Source: a virus
Reading direction: 5' to 3' (one strand)
Length of the DNA: 29,168 nucleotides
Virus record (IMG/VR): IMGVR_UViG_3300050821_024086
Location: 1 to 29,168 of that record
Part shown: positions 7,365-14,626 of the stretch, one piece after another
Layout: each line of letters opens with the position of its first letter
Position numbering within the stretch: the first letter of the stretch is position 1
The notes under the pieces: generated by a model
The model's input: the letters and a program-made list of their open reading frames with translations, nothing else
Told to the model about the DNA's origin: nothing
Databases searched by the model: none
Translations under genes and position numbers: made by a program

Positions 7365-7779
7365 CGATGACCCCGAAAAACCGCACCGCGCGGCCGGCGA
7401 GCGGGTAAAGGCTCGCATCGCCCCAGACCACGCCGCGCCGCCAATAGGCGTGGATCAACCGCGGCCAGGCGATGACGATCGCCCCGTGCGAATAGGTCCG
7501 GCCATAACGGAACACCGCGACATCGCCCGGCGCTGGCGGCCCCGCAAGCTCATGCGCGTAGGGCATCAGCTTTTCGAGATAACGCTCGGCGTCGCGATGC
7601 AAATGCCAATCGGGCGGGTAGTAGCCGGGGTCGACATAGGGGACGAGGCCGCAGCGATGATAGATCTCGGCGAGCAGCATCGCGCAATCGACCCCCGCCC
7701 CTTTGACCCGGCCCTGGTGATGGAACGGCGTGCCGAGCCAGGTTTCGGCTTCGGCGACGACCGCCGCGCGCGTGTCCAT
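7357..7779 (-). CDS. NlpC/P60 tail-tip cell-wall peptidase
   Basis: The 140-residue cysteine peptidase should cleave peptide bonds in peptidoglycan while the tail penetrates the envelope. The catalytic residues are visible: C32 in GAGVDCAML, H98 in TYSHGAIV and a third polar residue H110 in LIHAYW. The opening TWLGTPFHHQGR is the family N-terminal signature, as in RcGTA g14, and the length is usual. It follows the DUF2163 gene but is separated from it by the inverted-repeat cassette. The only ribosome-binding-site-like sequence, GAGG, lies inside the cassette arm, 13 bases before the ATG. The insertion has probably broken an original ATGA coupling with DUF2163. Confidence 0.88.
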   Translation of the reverse strand: MDTRAAVVAEAETWLGTPFHHQGRVKGAGVDCAMLLAEIYHRCGLVPYVDPGYYPPDWHLHRDAERYLEKLMPYAHELAGPPAPGDVAVFRYGRTYSHGAIVIAWPRLIHAYWRRGVVWGDASLYPLAGRAVRFFGVIDD

Positions 7780-7788
7780 TGTCGTTAA

Positions 7789-8158
7789 TGCCTCAGTTTG
7801 AAATCCGCCGCCCCTTTGTAGGACGGCTATCGGCGCCTATGTTTCCACCGTACGCTTAGCCGGGAAGAAACCAACGGGATGAGTCCATTATTCAAATATT
7901 ACGGTATATTAGCCTCATCGTTAATTTTGATGTTGGGTCTTTTCTTTGTCTCTTCGACGCCACAGCTTAAAACTTATGGGATCATTATTTTTCTGATAGC
8001 TTTCTGTTTATTTTTATATGCAATGTTTTTCGTTCGATGCCCTAATTGTAGAAAGCTTCTTTCTCAAAATCGGACAACATTGTCAGTAGGCTTTCCTTAC
8101 CGGAAATGCTCCGTATGCAATTACGATCTAACTCAACGATGGATTTCAAACTGAGGCA
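7789..8158. mobile_element. 370-bp cassette bounded by exact 18-bp inverted repeats
   Basis: TGCCTCAGTTTGAAATCC at 7789-7806 is repeated as its exact reverse complement at 8141-8158. The outermost bases are TG...CA. Between the arms is an AT-rich stretch with one plus-strand gene, and the right arm contains that gene's last codons and TGA stop. No target duplication is visible (flanks GTTAA and CTACC), and no transposase is present. It looks like a MITE-like or passenger cassette inserted between two coupled tail genes. Alternatively, the arms could be one hairpin serving both strands, but the 370-bp spacing argues against a simple terminator. Confidence 0.6.
7879..8154 (+). CDS. Small membrane zinc-ribbon protein (moron)
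   Basis: The 91-residue protein has two transmembrane segments (about 6-24 and 32-52). A C-terminal zinc ribbon follows with C54-P-N-C57 and C77-S-V-C80. It runs against the surrounding late genes. Codon use is strikingly AT-rich (many Phe, Ile, Leu TTA/ATT codons), unlike its GC-rich neighbours, so it arrived from elsewhere. It is enclosed by the 18-bp inverted repeats, the second of which overlaps the stop. Function is unknown. Small membrane morons in prophages often alter the host envelope or block superinfection; that role is only an analogy here. The Shine-Dalgarno sequence is weak. Confidence 0.7.
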   Translation: MSPLFKYYGILASSLILMLGLFFVSSTPQLKTYGIIIFLIAFCLFLYAMFFVRCPNCRKLLSQNRTTLSVGFPYRKCSVCNYDLTQRWISN

Positions 8159-8169
8159 CTACCCCACTG

Positions 8170-9090
8170 TCATACCGCCAGCTCGGGCGGCGGGATGTAG
8201 GGGAAGCCGCCAAAGTGGCTGAGATTGTTGAAGCTGTTCTGGCAGGTCGCGGTGGTGTGGTCGCAACCGGGCAAAAGCTCGAACGTGTCGCCCGCAGTCA
8301 CCGGGTAGAGCCACGCCTTGAGCAGATAGACATTGCCGCCGGCGATTTGCGCGATCGTACGGGTCTGGCCGGCATTGGCGCCGGTGAGCCCGATAATCGT
8401 GCCCTGGTCGAAAAGCGTCGCCGGGCTTGGCGTGAGGCTGGTGGCGACGATCGCCTGGGTCGAGCCGGTCAGCGCGGTCGCCGTCACCGCCATGCTGGCG
8501 CGGTTGAAGGTGCACATCGCGTCGCCAAAGACATGGGTGCAGGCGGCCTGATAGAGCCGCCGCGGCATTTGCTGTTGAGCCAGCAGGTTGAGCAGCGATT
8601 TCACCTTGATCTCGATCCGGCTGCGGCCGACATCGCTGTCGGCAACGCGGCCATAGAACCAGACGATCGCCCCGAGGCTTAGCGACGGCGCGCCCGAACC
8701 GTCCGGCTGCGGCGGGGCGAAGAAGCGATCCAACTCGACCGTCGCGCCATCGAACTGACCGACCCGAACCGCGTCGGCGAAGCTCAGCGTGCCGACGAGA
8801 TCGCCGGCGCCGGCGAGGATCGAGACATCGAGCTCGGTCGGCTCGATGCCGATCTTGGTGGTGACCGAGGAGCGGTCGAAGCGCGGCCCCAGCGCGAAAC
8901 TGGTGTAGCCGGTGGCGTTGTAGTTGAGGCTGCCGCTGGGAAAGCAGGTGCCGGGGATGGTCAGCGGCGTGGTCCAACCCGAATAGCGCAGCACCTGCCC
9001 CGACGGCAGCGCGAAGGTATAGAGGTCGAAAACGACAAATGTGTCGTTCGCGGCGAGGTAGGCCTGCAGCGCCGCGCTGGCCGGTCTCAT
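8170..9090 (-). CDS. Tail hub protein, DUF2163/Phage_BR0599 family (GTA g13-like)
   Basis: The 306-residue protein has the family order: an N-terminal beta domain with FVVFDLYTFALPSGQVLRYS, a middle LDVSILAGAGDLVGTLSFADAVR region, KSLLNLLAQQQMPRRLYQ, and a C-terminal four-cysteine cluster. The four cysteines are in ACTHVFGDAMC and in GCDHTTATC before QNSFNNLSHFGG. These correspond to the iron-sulfur-type cysteines of lambda gpL-like hub proteins. Role: hub joining the distal tail ring to the central baseplate protein. It starts 11 bp after the DUF2460 stop. Its TGA overlaps an ATG (ATGACAGTGGGGTAG) that may be the remnant of the original peptidase start. Confidence 0.85.
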   Translation of the reverse strand: MRPASAALQAYLAANDTFVVFDLYTFALPSGQVLRYSGWTTPLTIPGTCFPSGSLNYNATGYTSFALGPRFDRSSVTTKIGIEPTELDVSILAGAGDLVGTLSFADAVRVGQFDGATVELDRFFAPPQPDGSGAPSLSLGAIVWFYGRVADSDVGRSRIEIKVKSLLNLLAQQQMPRRLYQAACTHVFGDAMCTFNRASMAVTATALTGSTQAIVATSLTPSPATLFDQGTIIGLTGANAGQTRTIAQIAGGNVYLLKAWLYPVTAGDTFELLPGCDHTTATCQNSFNNLSHFGGFPYIPPPELAV

Positions 9091-9100
9091 GGCTGATGCC

Positions 9101-9742
9101 TCAGACGAAAACGGATTGGAGCTTGACCTGCTTCAGCGCCCAGAGCTGGTAGAGGAAGTTCTCGAAATCGGCGCTGTCGTCGGCGAAGCGGACGCGGAAG
9201 TAATAGGTGAAGTCGGCGGTGACCAACTGGCTCGCCGGCGGTGGGCTGGTGAAGGTCACCAAGCCGGTTGACGAATCGAGGCTGTAAATCGCCGAACTCT
9301 GGCGCACCCCGTTGAAATAGATGGCGCTCAGCGTGTTGGGCGCGGTGATCGGCTCGGCGAAACCGCCGCCCGGCAGGCTCGCGCCCATGGTGCGAACGAG
9401 CTGAAAGACCGTGGCGCTGCCATTGCCGGTGCCGATCGCCTGGGCCGTCGCCTGGTCGTCGGTCGGGTCGTCGTAGAGAAATGGCGTAAAGGCGCCCTGC
9501 TGCTGCAGGAAGAAGCCCATCAAGCTGCGCAACTCGTCGTAGCCATTGCCGGGGCCGCTCGGCGCGCGCATGTCGTTCTTGTCGCGCAACAGCGCGTAGG
9601 TCAGCGTCCAGGTCCATAACGGGTTGGGCTGGTCGAGCACGCGCAATTCGCGGCCCGACACCGCGCGCTGAACGCGGGTGGCAAAGCGCGGCGTTTTGCT
9701 CACGCTCCAGCCGAGGCCCGGCAGCGCGGGAAAGATAGTCAT
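9101..9742 (-). CDS. Distal tail protein, DUF2460 family (GTA g12-like)
   Basis: The 213-residue protein begins FPALPGLGWSVSKTPRFATR, contains WTWTLTYALLRDK, then RSLMGFFLQQQGAFTPFLYDDPTDD, and ends with the strand run TFTSPPPASQLVTADFTYYF and DFENFLYQLWALKQVKLQ. These are the conserved landmarks of the TIGR02217/DUF2460 distal tail family at full length. Role: ring between tail tube and hub that opens the tail tip. It lies 11 bp after the tape measure stop and 11 bp before DUF2163 in one transcription unit. Nothing is missing. Confidence 0.88.
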   Translation of the reverse strand: MTIFPALPGLGWSVSKTPRFATRVQRAVSGRELRVLDQPNPLWTWTLTYALLRDKNDMRAPSGPGNGYDELRSLMGFFLQQQGAFTPFLYDDPTDDQATAQAIGTGNGSATVFQLVRTMGASLPGGGFAEPITAPNTLSAIYFNGVRQSSAIYSLDSSTGLVTFTSPPPASQLVTADFTYYFRVRFADDSADFENFLYQLWALKQVKLQSVFV

Positions 9743-9752
9743 TAGTGTCCGA

Positions 9753-11075
9753 TTACAGAGAACGCGGGGTCAGCGCGTTCTGGCGGAACAGGTCGCGCAC
9801 CGCGCCGGCATTGCTTTTGAGGTTGTCGCGGAACCAGCGGCTGATCGCCGGCGCATCGGCGGGGCCGTGGAAATGGGCGTGGAAATGCGCGCCGCCGCCT
9901 CCGCCACCGGCGATCATCCCTTGCAGCCCTTGGGAGATGTCGGCCGGCAACACCATCTCGCGCGCATGCAGCAGCGCCGGGGTCGCGCCGGCGAGATTGG
10001 GCACCGCCCAGCCGCCCGCGGCGGACGGCACGATGCCTCCCTCGGCAAATCCAAGCAGGCCGCCGAGCCAAGCGAGCAAACCCCCGCCACCCGCCACGGC
10101 CCCGGCGGCGGCCGCCCCACCCCCGGCCAGCGATGCACCGGCCGTGGTGGCCTCGGCGGCGGTGGCAGCGGTCAGCGCCGCGGTCAAGGTCGCCATCGCG
10201 GTGGTCGAGGCGGCGAGCGCGGTCGTATTGGCGGTGACCGCGGTGATCTGGGCGGCCCCGGTCCCCGACATCAGGCCGGTGCCGAACAACCCGCCCGGCT
10301 GACCGATGCCGACCAGCGCGGTGAGCCCCGCGCCCAGTCCGCTGGCGCCGGCCCCCTGGGCGGCGCCGACCGCGCCCGCCACCGCGCCGCCGGCGAGACT
10401 GGCGAGGCCCGACGCGGCCCATTTGGCCGCCATCTTCTCGACCTCGTCGAGAAAGAAGGTTTCGACCTCTTGGATCATGCGGGTCACGCCCTTGGCCCAG
10501 GTGGTTTGGCGCGTGAGGATTTCGTTGAAGGTGCGCTGGACCGAGCTCCCGACCCGGTCAAACGCTTCCTCGTAAGAGCGCGCCACTCGCTCCGCCTGGG
10601 CCCGCGCCTCGTCCGCCGCCCGGCGAAAATCGGCGCTCGATTGCGCCGCGTAGCGCGCGTCGAGCTCGGTCAGTTGGGTCAAGGCGCGCCGGCGTTCCTC
10701 TCCCGTGGCCTGGTCGCTGTCGAAGACCGCGGCGAGGCGCTGGGCCTCCTGGTCATGCAGCTGGGCGGTGTACTCGATGTCGAAGCCGAGCGCCTGCCGC
10801 AGCGTCAGCTGCTTCTGGTCCACCATGACCTGCATGCTGTTCTTGAAGGCGGCGAGATAATCGCTGTCGATCTGCCGCATCACCCGGGCAGCATCGAGCG
10901 CGTCGCGTGTCGTCTGCCCCAGCGCTTGCTGCTGCAGCCGCGCGGCATCGACCGACGCCGTGCCCATCGCCGCGAGGGCCGTCCCGACCCCAGCGACGCC
11001 GCTCCTGAGCAGAGTGATCCCATCCATCGCGCCAGACGCATCGACGCTGAAATTGATCTGGACCGTGTCGGCCAC
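9753..11075 (-). CDS. Tail tape measure protein
   Basis: The 440-residue protein starts at GTG (11075) with GAGGTGAG just upstream. An N-terminal helical part with coiled-coil-like Ala/Arg/Glu runs (about 20-215) is followed by a long Ala/Gly/Thr hydrophobic stretch (about 220-345). The family C-terminal signature FAEGGIVPSAAGGWAVPNLAG, ALLHAREMVLPADISQGLQ and an AHFHAHFHG tail completes it. Tape measure length sets tail length; by the usual ~0.15 nm per residue this implies a short siphovirus tail of roughly 65 nm. It is about twice the size of the RcGTA tape measure. An intrinsic terminator just upstream separates it from the secreted moron. Confidence 0.85.
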   Translation of the reverse strand: MADTVQINFSVDASGAMDGITLLRSGVAGVGTALAAMGTASVDAARLQQQALGQTTRDALDAARVMRQIDSDYLAAFKNSMQVMVDQKQLTLRQALGFDIEYTAQLHDQEAQRLAAVFDSDQATGEERRRALTQLTELDARYAAQSSADFRRAADEARAQAERVARSYEEAFDRVGSSVQRTFNEILTRQTTWAKGVTRMIQEVETFFLDEVEKMAAKWAASGLASLAGGAVAGAVGAAQGAGASGLGAGLTALVGIGQPGGLFGTGLMSGTGAAQITAVTANTTALAASTTAMATLTAALTAATAAEATTAGASLAGGGAAAAGAVAGGGGLLAWLGGLLGFAEGGIVPSAAGGWAVPNLAGATPALLHAREMVLPADISQGLQGMIAGGGGGGAHFHAHFHGPADAPAISRWFRDNLKSNAGAVRDLFRQNALTPRSL

Positions 11076-11108
11076 GTCTCACCTCTTCCACCGGCCCGCG
11101 CCGGCATG

Positions 11109-11135
11109 AAAAACCCCCGCCGAGAAGGCGGGGTT
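11109..11135 (-). terminator. Intrinsic terminator after the secreted moron
   Basis: On the minus strand AACCCCGCC-TTCTC-GGCGGGGGTT is followed by TTTTTC. It lies between the secreted moron stop (11178) and the tape measure start (11075). It would end transcription from the moron or require read-through for tape measure expression. Confidence 0.65.
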
Positions 11136-11177
11136 AAAACCGTGATTGGATCGTCTTGGCGCGCTGTCGCGGCCGGC

Positions 11178-11864
11178 TTATTCCAGCTGGATATAGTTGT
11201 CGAACTTCAACGAGCGCGACGCGGGGTTTTCGGGCGGCCCATCCCACTCGCCGCGCTTGTGCACGCTGAACATCACGCCGCAGAACGCCACCTTCTCGGT
11301 ATCGACGGTCTTGACCGTGTGGGTGAAGATGCCGCGCTTGAACAGCTCGGTCTTGACGATTTCTCGCGGCTTCAGACTGTTTTCGTAGAACCGGTAGAGC
11401 CCCAGCCGGTCGAGGCCGGGGCAGTTCTGCCCCAGCAGCGGCGCTACCACGTCGTAAAGATACGTCTTGTCGTAATCGGATTGCGTGTGCGCCGTATCCG
11501 GGTCGACCGGCAACCAAATTTCCGCCTTCACGACGGTATCGTTCGGCACCGGCGACGCCAGCGTCAGGATAATACCGATAGGCTCATGATGCCCCGGCGC
11601 GGAGGCATCGATCACGATCGTGCGATGCGCCGTCTTGCCGTTGACATCGAGCTCGTTGCGCAGGGCGATCTGTTTGGCGGCCAAGTTCATGTCAAAATAG
11701 AGCGCCGCGCCCAACGTGATCATGCACGGGCGCAAATCCTTATGGATGCAGCCCGCGTGCGCCTCCTCGGGCGAGACTCCGGGAGGCAAGGATTGCGCGA
11801 CCGCCGGCTCGGCGTAGAGCATCAGACCGAGGACGATCGCGGCACCCGACCCGCGCATTGACAC
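11178..11864 (-). CDS. Secreted protein of unknown function (moron)
   Basis: The 228-residue protein has a Sec signal peptide (MSMRGSGAAIVLGLMLYAEP then AVA, cut before QS) and four cysteines early in the mature region or in the C-terminal half (AGCIHKDLRPCMITLG, GQNCPGLD, VAFCGVMF). They could form disulfides in the periplasm. No family is recognised. It sits between the tail-assembly chaperone and the tape measure, where phages normally have no gene, with an ideal GGAGGT ribosome binding site and its own downstream intrinsic terminator. This self-contained layout is that of a moron. Inference: it acts in the periplasm of the lysogen rather than in the virion. Confidence 0.65.
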   Translation of the reverse strand: MSMRGSGAAIVLGLMLYAEPAVAQSLPPGVSPEEAHAGCIHKDLRPCMITLGAALYFDMNLAAKQIALRNELDVNGKTAHRTIVIDASAPGHHEPIGIILTLASPVPNDTVVKAEIWLPVDPDTAHTQSDYDKTYLYDVVAPLLGQNCPGLDRLGLYRFYENSLKPREIVKTELFKRGIFTHTVKTVDTEKVAFCGVMFSVHKRGEWDGPPENPASRSLKFDNYIQLE

Positions 11865-11884
11865 CTCCGCTATTCGCGCCGAGG

Positions 11885-12280
11885 TTAGCCGCTCGGGAGC
11901 CGGTTCGACAAACGCGCGCGATTGCGGGCGCGCAACGCCTCGACATCGAGCAGCGGGGCCGGCATGCCGAGCGAGCCGGCGGCGGCGATGGCTACCCCCG
12001 GCGGCGCCATCGCCGCGAGCGCATCGAGCGAAGTCGCGGCCGGTTCGGCCGGTTTCCAGCCGAGCATCCGGGCGATCGCCTGAGCCATCAGGTAGACCGG
12101 CGGATGCGCGGCCCAGTAGGCGAAGATCTGCTCGGTCTCGGCGAGGGTCATAGTGTCGATGACGGCGAACGGATAGGAGCAGCCGGTGGCGAGCGCGGCG
12201 TAGATCGCCGCTAGCCGTTCGCGGCAGCTTTCGCCGCCCGTCCCCGCCTCGCCACCGGCGCCGCTTCCCCCGATTTTGAT
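11885..12280 (-). CDS. Tail assembly chaperone frameshift extension (gpT-like)
   Basis: The reading frame is open from well before the upstream gene's stop and contains RERLAAIYAALATGCSYPFA, then ETEQIFAYWAAHPPVYLMAQ and a C-terminal basic tail. It has no good start of its own in the overlap. It is in the -1 frame relative to the preceding chaperone gene, the layout of lambda G/GT and most siphophage tail chaperones. Candidate slip sites are AAAA and GGGGG in TCAAAATCGGGGGAA at 12279-12265. A fused product would have about 225 residues. The extension should bring the tape measure to the tail tube protein during assembly and is not part of the virion. Independent initiation at an internal ATG (TMTLAE) is possible but has little support. 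Confidence 0.6.
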   Translation of the reverse strand: MKIGGSGAGGEAGTGGESCRERLAAIYAALATGCSYPFAVIDTMTLAETEQIFAYWAAHPPVYLMAQAIARMLGWKPAEPAATSLDALAAMAPPGVAIAAAGSLGMPAPLLDVEALRARNRARLSNRLPSG

Positions 12281-12561
12281 GCCTCTGGGCGTGAAAGCCC
12301 CGCGGTCTGGAGGATGGTGGCGACGGCGGCCGTCACCTCGTCCATCGTCGCCTCGAGCTCGAGCACGGCATCGACCGTGATTTCCGGCGCGGTACGCGCG
12401 AGACCCGCCTGGATCACCCGCGCGGCCGCATCGACGACAGCGCCGCCGGTCTTGCCCGACAGATCGTCGAGCGCGTCGAGCAGGCCGCACAACTGGCCGA
12501 GCTTGAGCGGCTCGACGCGGAACTCGCGGCCGCCAAGCTGGATGGTGGCTGCGGCGGTCAT
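12211..12561 (-). CDS. Tail assembly chaperone (gpG-like)
   Basis: The 116-residue protein begins MTAAATIQLGGREFRVEPLK, a strand-rich opening typical of tail chaperones that mimic the tail tube. Helices with LCGLLDALDDLSG and AARVIQAGLARTAPEITVD follow, ending in an Ala/Arg-rich tail. The ATG overlaps the major tail protein stop (ATGA). It sits at RcGTA g10 position, between major tail protein and tape measure. It probably makes a minor -1 frameshift product with the next frame. The earlier in-frame start to 12678 would run inside the tail tube gene and is not used. Confidence 0.78.
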   Translation of the reverse strand: MTAAATIQLGGREFRVEPLKLGQLCGLLDALDDLSGKTGGAVVDAAARVIQAGLARTAPEITVDAVLELEATMDEVTAAVATILQTAGLSRPEASKSGEAAPVARRGRAAKAAANG

Positions 12562-13325
12562 TCGAGGGTACTCAGCGTGCCGATCGTCCCGGTCGGGTCG
12601 GCGAAGGCGGAGAAGTCGAATTCCTGGATCTCGTAATCGTCGGTCTTGGTCGGCAGCGACAGCTTGGTCGCGGTGCAAGCGTTCAACACCAACGCCAACC
12701 CGGCCGGCACGCCGAGCGTCGATTTTTGGGTGTAGAAGGTCGCCTTGAAGGTCGGGGTAAAGCCCATCAGCTGGTTGGTGACGACGAGCTTCTTACCGCC
12801 GGTCGTCGGCGCGTAGAGGTACGAGACGAGGAGCGCGGCGCTCGCGTCGGCGGCGGCGAAGGTATAGACGCCGGTCGCCGGGTTGACCGAATACTGGCCG
12901 GCCGAGGCCGGAGTCGTCACCCGGGTGAAGCGTTGGCCGGCATTGGCGCCGCTGGCGTAGAAGACGCCGAGATCGTCGGAGAAGTTCGCGGCGTTGGCGA
13001 CCGTCACCGTATACGGCGTCGTCGCCGGGACGCTTGCGGCTTCGTTCTCCGCAACGGTCAGCTGGCCGCTCGCCGGCGTCTGGCCGAAAAAGAGGTCGCC
13101 GTAGATCGCGCCGAAAATACGGGCGAATTTGGCCTTGCCGGTGATCTTGCCCTGGCCGCGAGCGATATCGACTGGAAACTGGAACTGGCCCCACAGCTCC
13201 TTGGTCTGCCAGTCCCAGTCGATCCGCACGTCCTGCAGGATGCCGAACTGGTCGGGGCCGATCCCCGCACCGGTGACATCGGTGCGGTTGCCCCACAGCG
13301 CCCCGGCACCGAAAGCGAGCTGCAT
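12558..13325 (-). CDS. Major tail tube protein
   Basis: The 255-residue protein opens LAFGAGALWGNR and shows the TP901/GTA g9-type pattern: an N-terminal beta segment ILQDVRIDWDWQTKELWGQF and PVDIARGQGKITGKAKFARI. Later come TNQLMGFTPTFKATFYTQK and KTDDYEIQEFDFSAFAD. An insert at about 90-170 (TPYTVTVANAANFSDDLGVF through FAAADASAALLVSYLYAP) looks like an extra surface beta domain. It polymerises into the tail tube. It lies after the tail terminator and small gene and is coupled to the chaperone. Confidence 0.82.
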   Translation of the reverse strand: MQLAFGAGALWGNRTDVTGAGIGPDQFGILQDVRIDWDWQTKELWGQFQFPVDIARGQGKITGKAKFARIFGAIYGDLFFGQTPASGQLTVAENEAASVPATTPYTVTVANAANFSDDLGVFYASGANAGQRFTRVTTPASAGQYSVNPATGVYTFAAADASAALLVSYLYAPTTGGKKLVVTNQLMGFTPTFKATFYTQKSTLGVPAGLALVLNACTATKLSLPTKTDDYEIQEFDFSAFADPTGTIGTLSTLE

Positions 13326-13326
13326 G

Positions 13327-13536
13327 TCAGTTGTCCTCCTTGATGAGATCCTTGAGGCGCCGCTTCAGCTCTTCCTTGGCGGCGAAAGCGTGGTTCCAGG
13401 CGGCGGTGACCGCGGCCACCGGCGAGCCGGGGAAATGGTCTTCCCACCAGCGCTCGACGAGCGCGTCGTGGGTGGACGGCGGCGCGTCCGGCGCAAGCGC
13501 CGGCATCGCCGCCTTCTCAGAGGCGGTGTCGTTCAT
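13327..13536 (-). CDS. Small tail-region protein, unassigned
   Basis: The 69-residue protein has an Ala/Pro-rich start, a central helix with HDALVERWWEDHFPG and WNHAFAAKEELKRRLKDLI. The gene has a good ribosome binding site (GGAG, six bases before the ATG) and its stop is one base from the major tail protein start, so it is coupled to it. I recognise no family. Small helical proteins between tail terminator and tube genes occur in related prophages. The composite palindromic repeat lies directly upstream. Confidence 0.6.
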   Translation of the reverse strand: MNDTASEKAAMPALAPDAPPSTHDALVERWWEDHFPGSPVAAVTAAWNHAFAAKEELKRRLKDLIKEDN

Positions 13537-13559
13537 TGATTGCTCCGTTGAAAATCGCT

Positions 13560-13688
13560 GTCATTCCGGGGCAGCGCGAAGCGATGAACCCGGAACCCAT
13601 GAACTCCACGCTATGAGGTGCGGTACCGATGGCCGCAGTCGACCGGCTAAGGTTCGTGTTCATGGGTTCCCGCTTTCGCGGGAATGAC
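13560..13688 (+). repeat. Composite palindromic repeat, copy 1
   Basis: This 129-bp element begins GTCATTCCGGGGCAGCGCGA and ends CCCGCTTTCGCGGGAATGAC, with GGAACCCATG and its inverted partner CATGGGTTCC inside. It is inverted relative to the two copies around the GIY-YIG gene and fills the gap between the tail terminator and the 69-residue gene. The ends match the REP-like palindromes common in alphaproteobacterial chromosomes. Confidence 0.75.
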
Positions 13689-13718
13689 AGGAAGGAAAAG
13701 GGTGAATGCCGCTCTCGG

Positions 13719-14153
13719 TTAAACGCACAGAACCTCGACCGGCACGATCGCGACCGCCTGATCGCCGAGCACGCCCTCGTCGGTCTCGATCTTGCCGCTG
13801 ATATAGGCGTGCTGGACCTGCGCCGGCAGGCCGAGGTCTTGGATGCCGGTCGCCGCCAGCGGCGCGAGCGCCGCCTCGACCGCGTCCAGCAGCGGATTGA
13901 GCACGGTCGCCGGGGCGAGATACGGATCGCTCGAATGGGCGTAGACATAAAGATCGACCGAGAGCGTCCACACGGTCGGAGCGCCGAGCGTCTTGACGGT
14001 CGCGGTCTCGGTCTTCTGCGCCATGAACAGCGCCGGCTGCTCGGCCGGAGACACGTCGCTCCAGTGGCGCAGGCGGCGGTTCACGACAGCGAAATCGGCG
14101 GCAGCCTCGATCAGCCCGAACAGCGCGGCGTAGATCGGTTCGCGATTGATCAT
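13719..14153 (-). CDS. Tail terminator, DUF3168 family
   Basis: The 144-residue protein contains the family landmarks: EPIYAALFGLIEAAADFAVV, LRHWSDVSPAEQPALFMAQ, TLSVDLYVYAHSSD, NPLLDAVEAALAPL and a final ETDEGVLGDQAVAIVPVEV. It forms the hexameric ring that stops tail tube growth and joins the head (RcGTA g8 role). The ATG overlaps the preceding stop by ATGA. The composite palindromic repeat begins about 30 bp after its stop, so coupling to the next gene is lost here. Confidence 0.87.
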   Translation of the reverse strand: MINREPIYAALFGLIEAAADFAVVNRRLRHWSDVSPAEQPALFMAQKTETATVKTLGAPTVWTLSVDLYVYAHSSDPYLAPATVLNPLLDAVEAALAPLAATGIQDLGLPAQVQHAYISGKIETDEGVLGDQAVAIVPVEVLCV

Positions 14154-14626
14154 GAATTTAGCGCCTCGCTCGCCGCGGCTTCGATCGCGGCAGTGATTTC
14201 CGGCGCGGTCTCATCGAGCGCCGAGCGCATGAACGAGCGCTCCGGCATGGTGACCGCCGGAAGCTGAACCCGCTTGAGGAAGCGCTGCTTGCCGCGCCAC
14301 GGAAACGCCAATGCCCGCGCGCTTCGCGGCAGGATGGTGCGGGCCGGAATGACGCCGCCATATTCGTGGATCGCCGCGTAAGGCGCGTCGCTCGACACCG
14401 TCGCGGTCGCCGAGAGACCAGAGCGCTCGACAGCAACCCCGATGCTGCCGGCAAGCCGCCCGCTGCGTCGCTGCAACACACCGCCCGTGAGGTTACGCTC
14501 GACCCGGTCGCGCAAGACATCTCCGAGCCGGGCAACCTCCTGCGTGAGGCGCGCCGCCAGGGTTTGCGGCAGCGCGGCAAGGCGACCGAGCTCGGCGTCG
14601 AGGCCGTCGGTGGAAGCGGTGATCAT
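14150..14626 (-). CDS. HK97 gp10-like head-tail protein
   Basis: The 158-residue protein starts at ATG 14626, overlapping the connector stop (ATGA). It shows the gp10 pattern: an amphipathic helical opening LDAELGRLAALPQTL, VLRDRVERNLTGGVLQRRSG, then APYAAIHEYGGVIPARTILP, FPERSFMR-like PERSFMRSALDE and a helical end. The YAAIHEYGG and PxRSFMR motifs are characteristic. It acts between connector and tail terminator at the neck. The upstream extension to 15031 runs inside the connector gene in another frame and is rejected. Confidence 0.85.
   Translation of the reverse strand: MITASTDGLDAELGRLAALPQTLAARLTQEVARLGDVLRDRVERNLTGGVLQRRSGRLAGSIGVAVERSGLSATATVSSDAPYAAIHEYGGVIPARTILPRSARALAFPWRGKQRFLKRVQLPAVTMPERSFMRSALDETAPEITAAIEAAASEALNS

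Noticed and set aside
9678-11861. Long plus-strand open frame of 727 residues
   Set aside because: Antisense to the tape measure, terminator and secreted moron; it crosses several real genes and has low-complexity basic composition.
13560-13688. CRISPR-like repeats
   Set aside because: Repeat copies are dispersed, palindromic and not separated by regular unique spacers.
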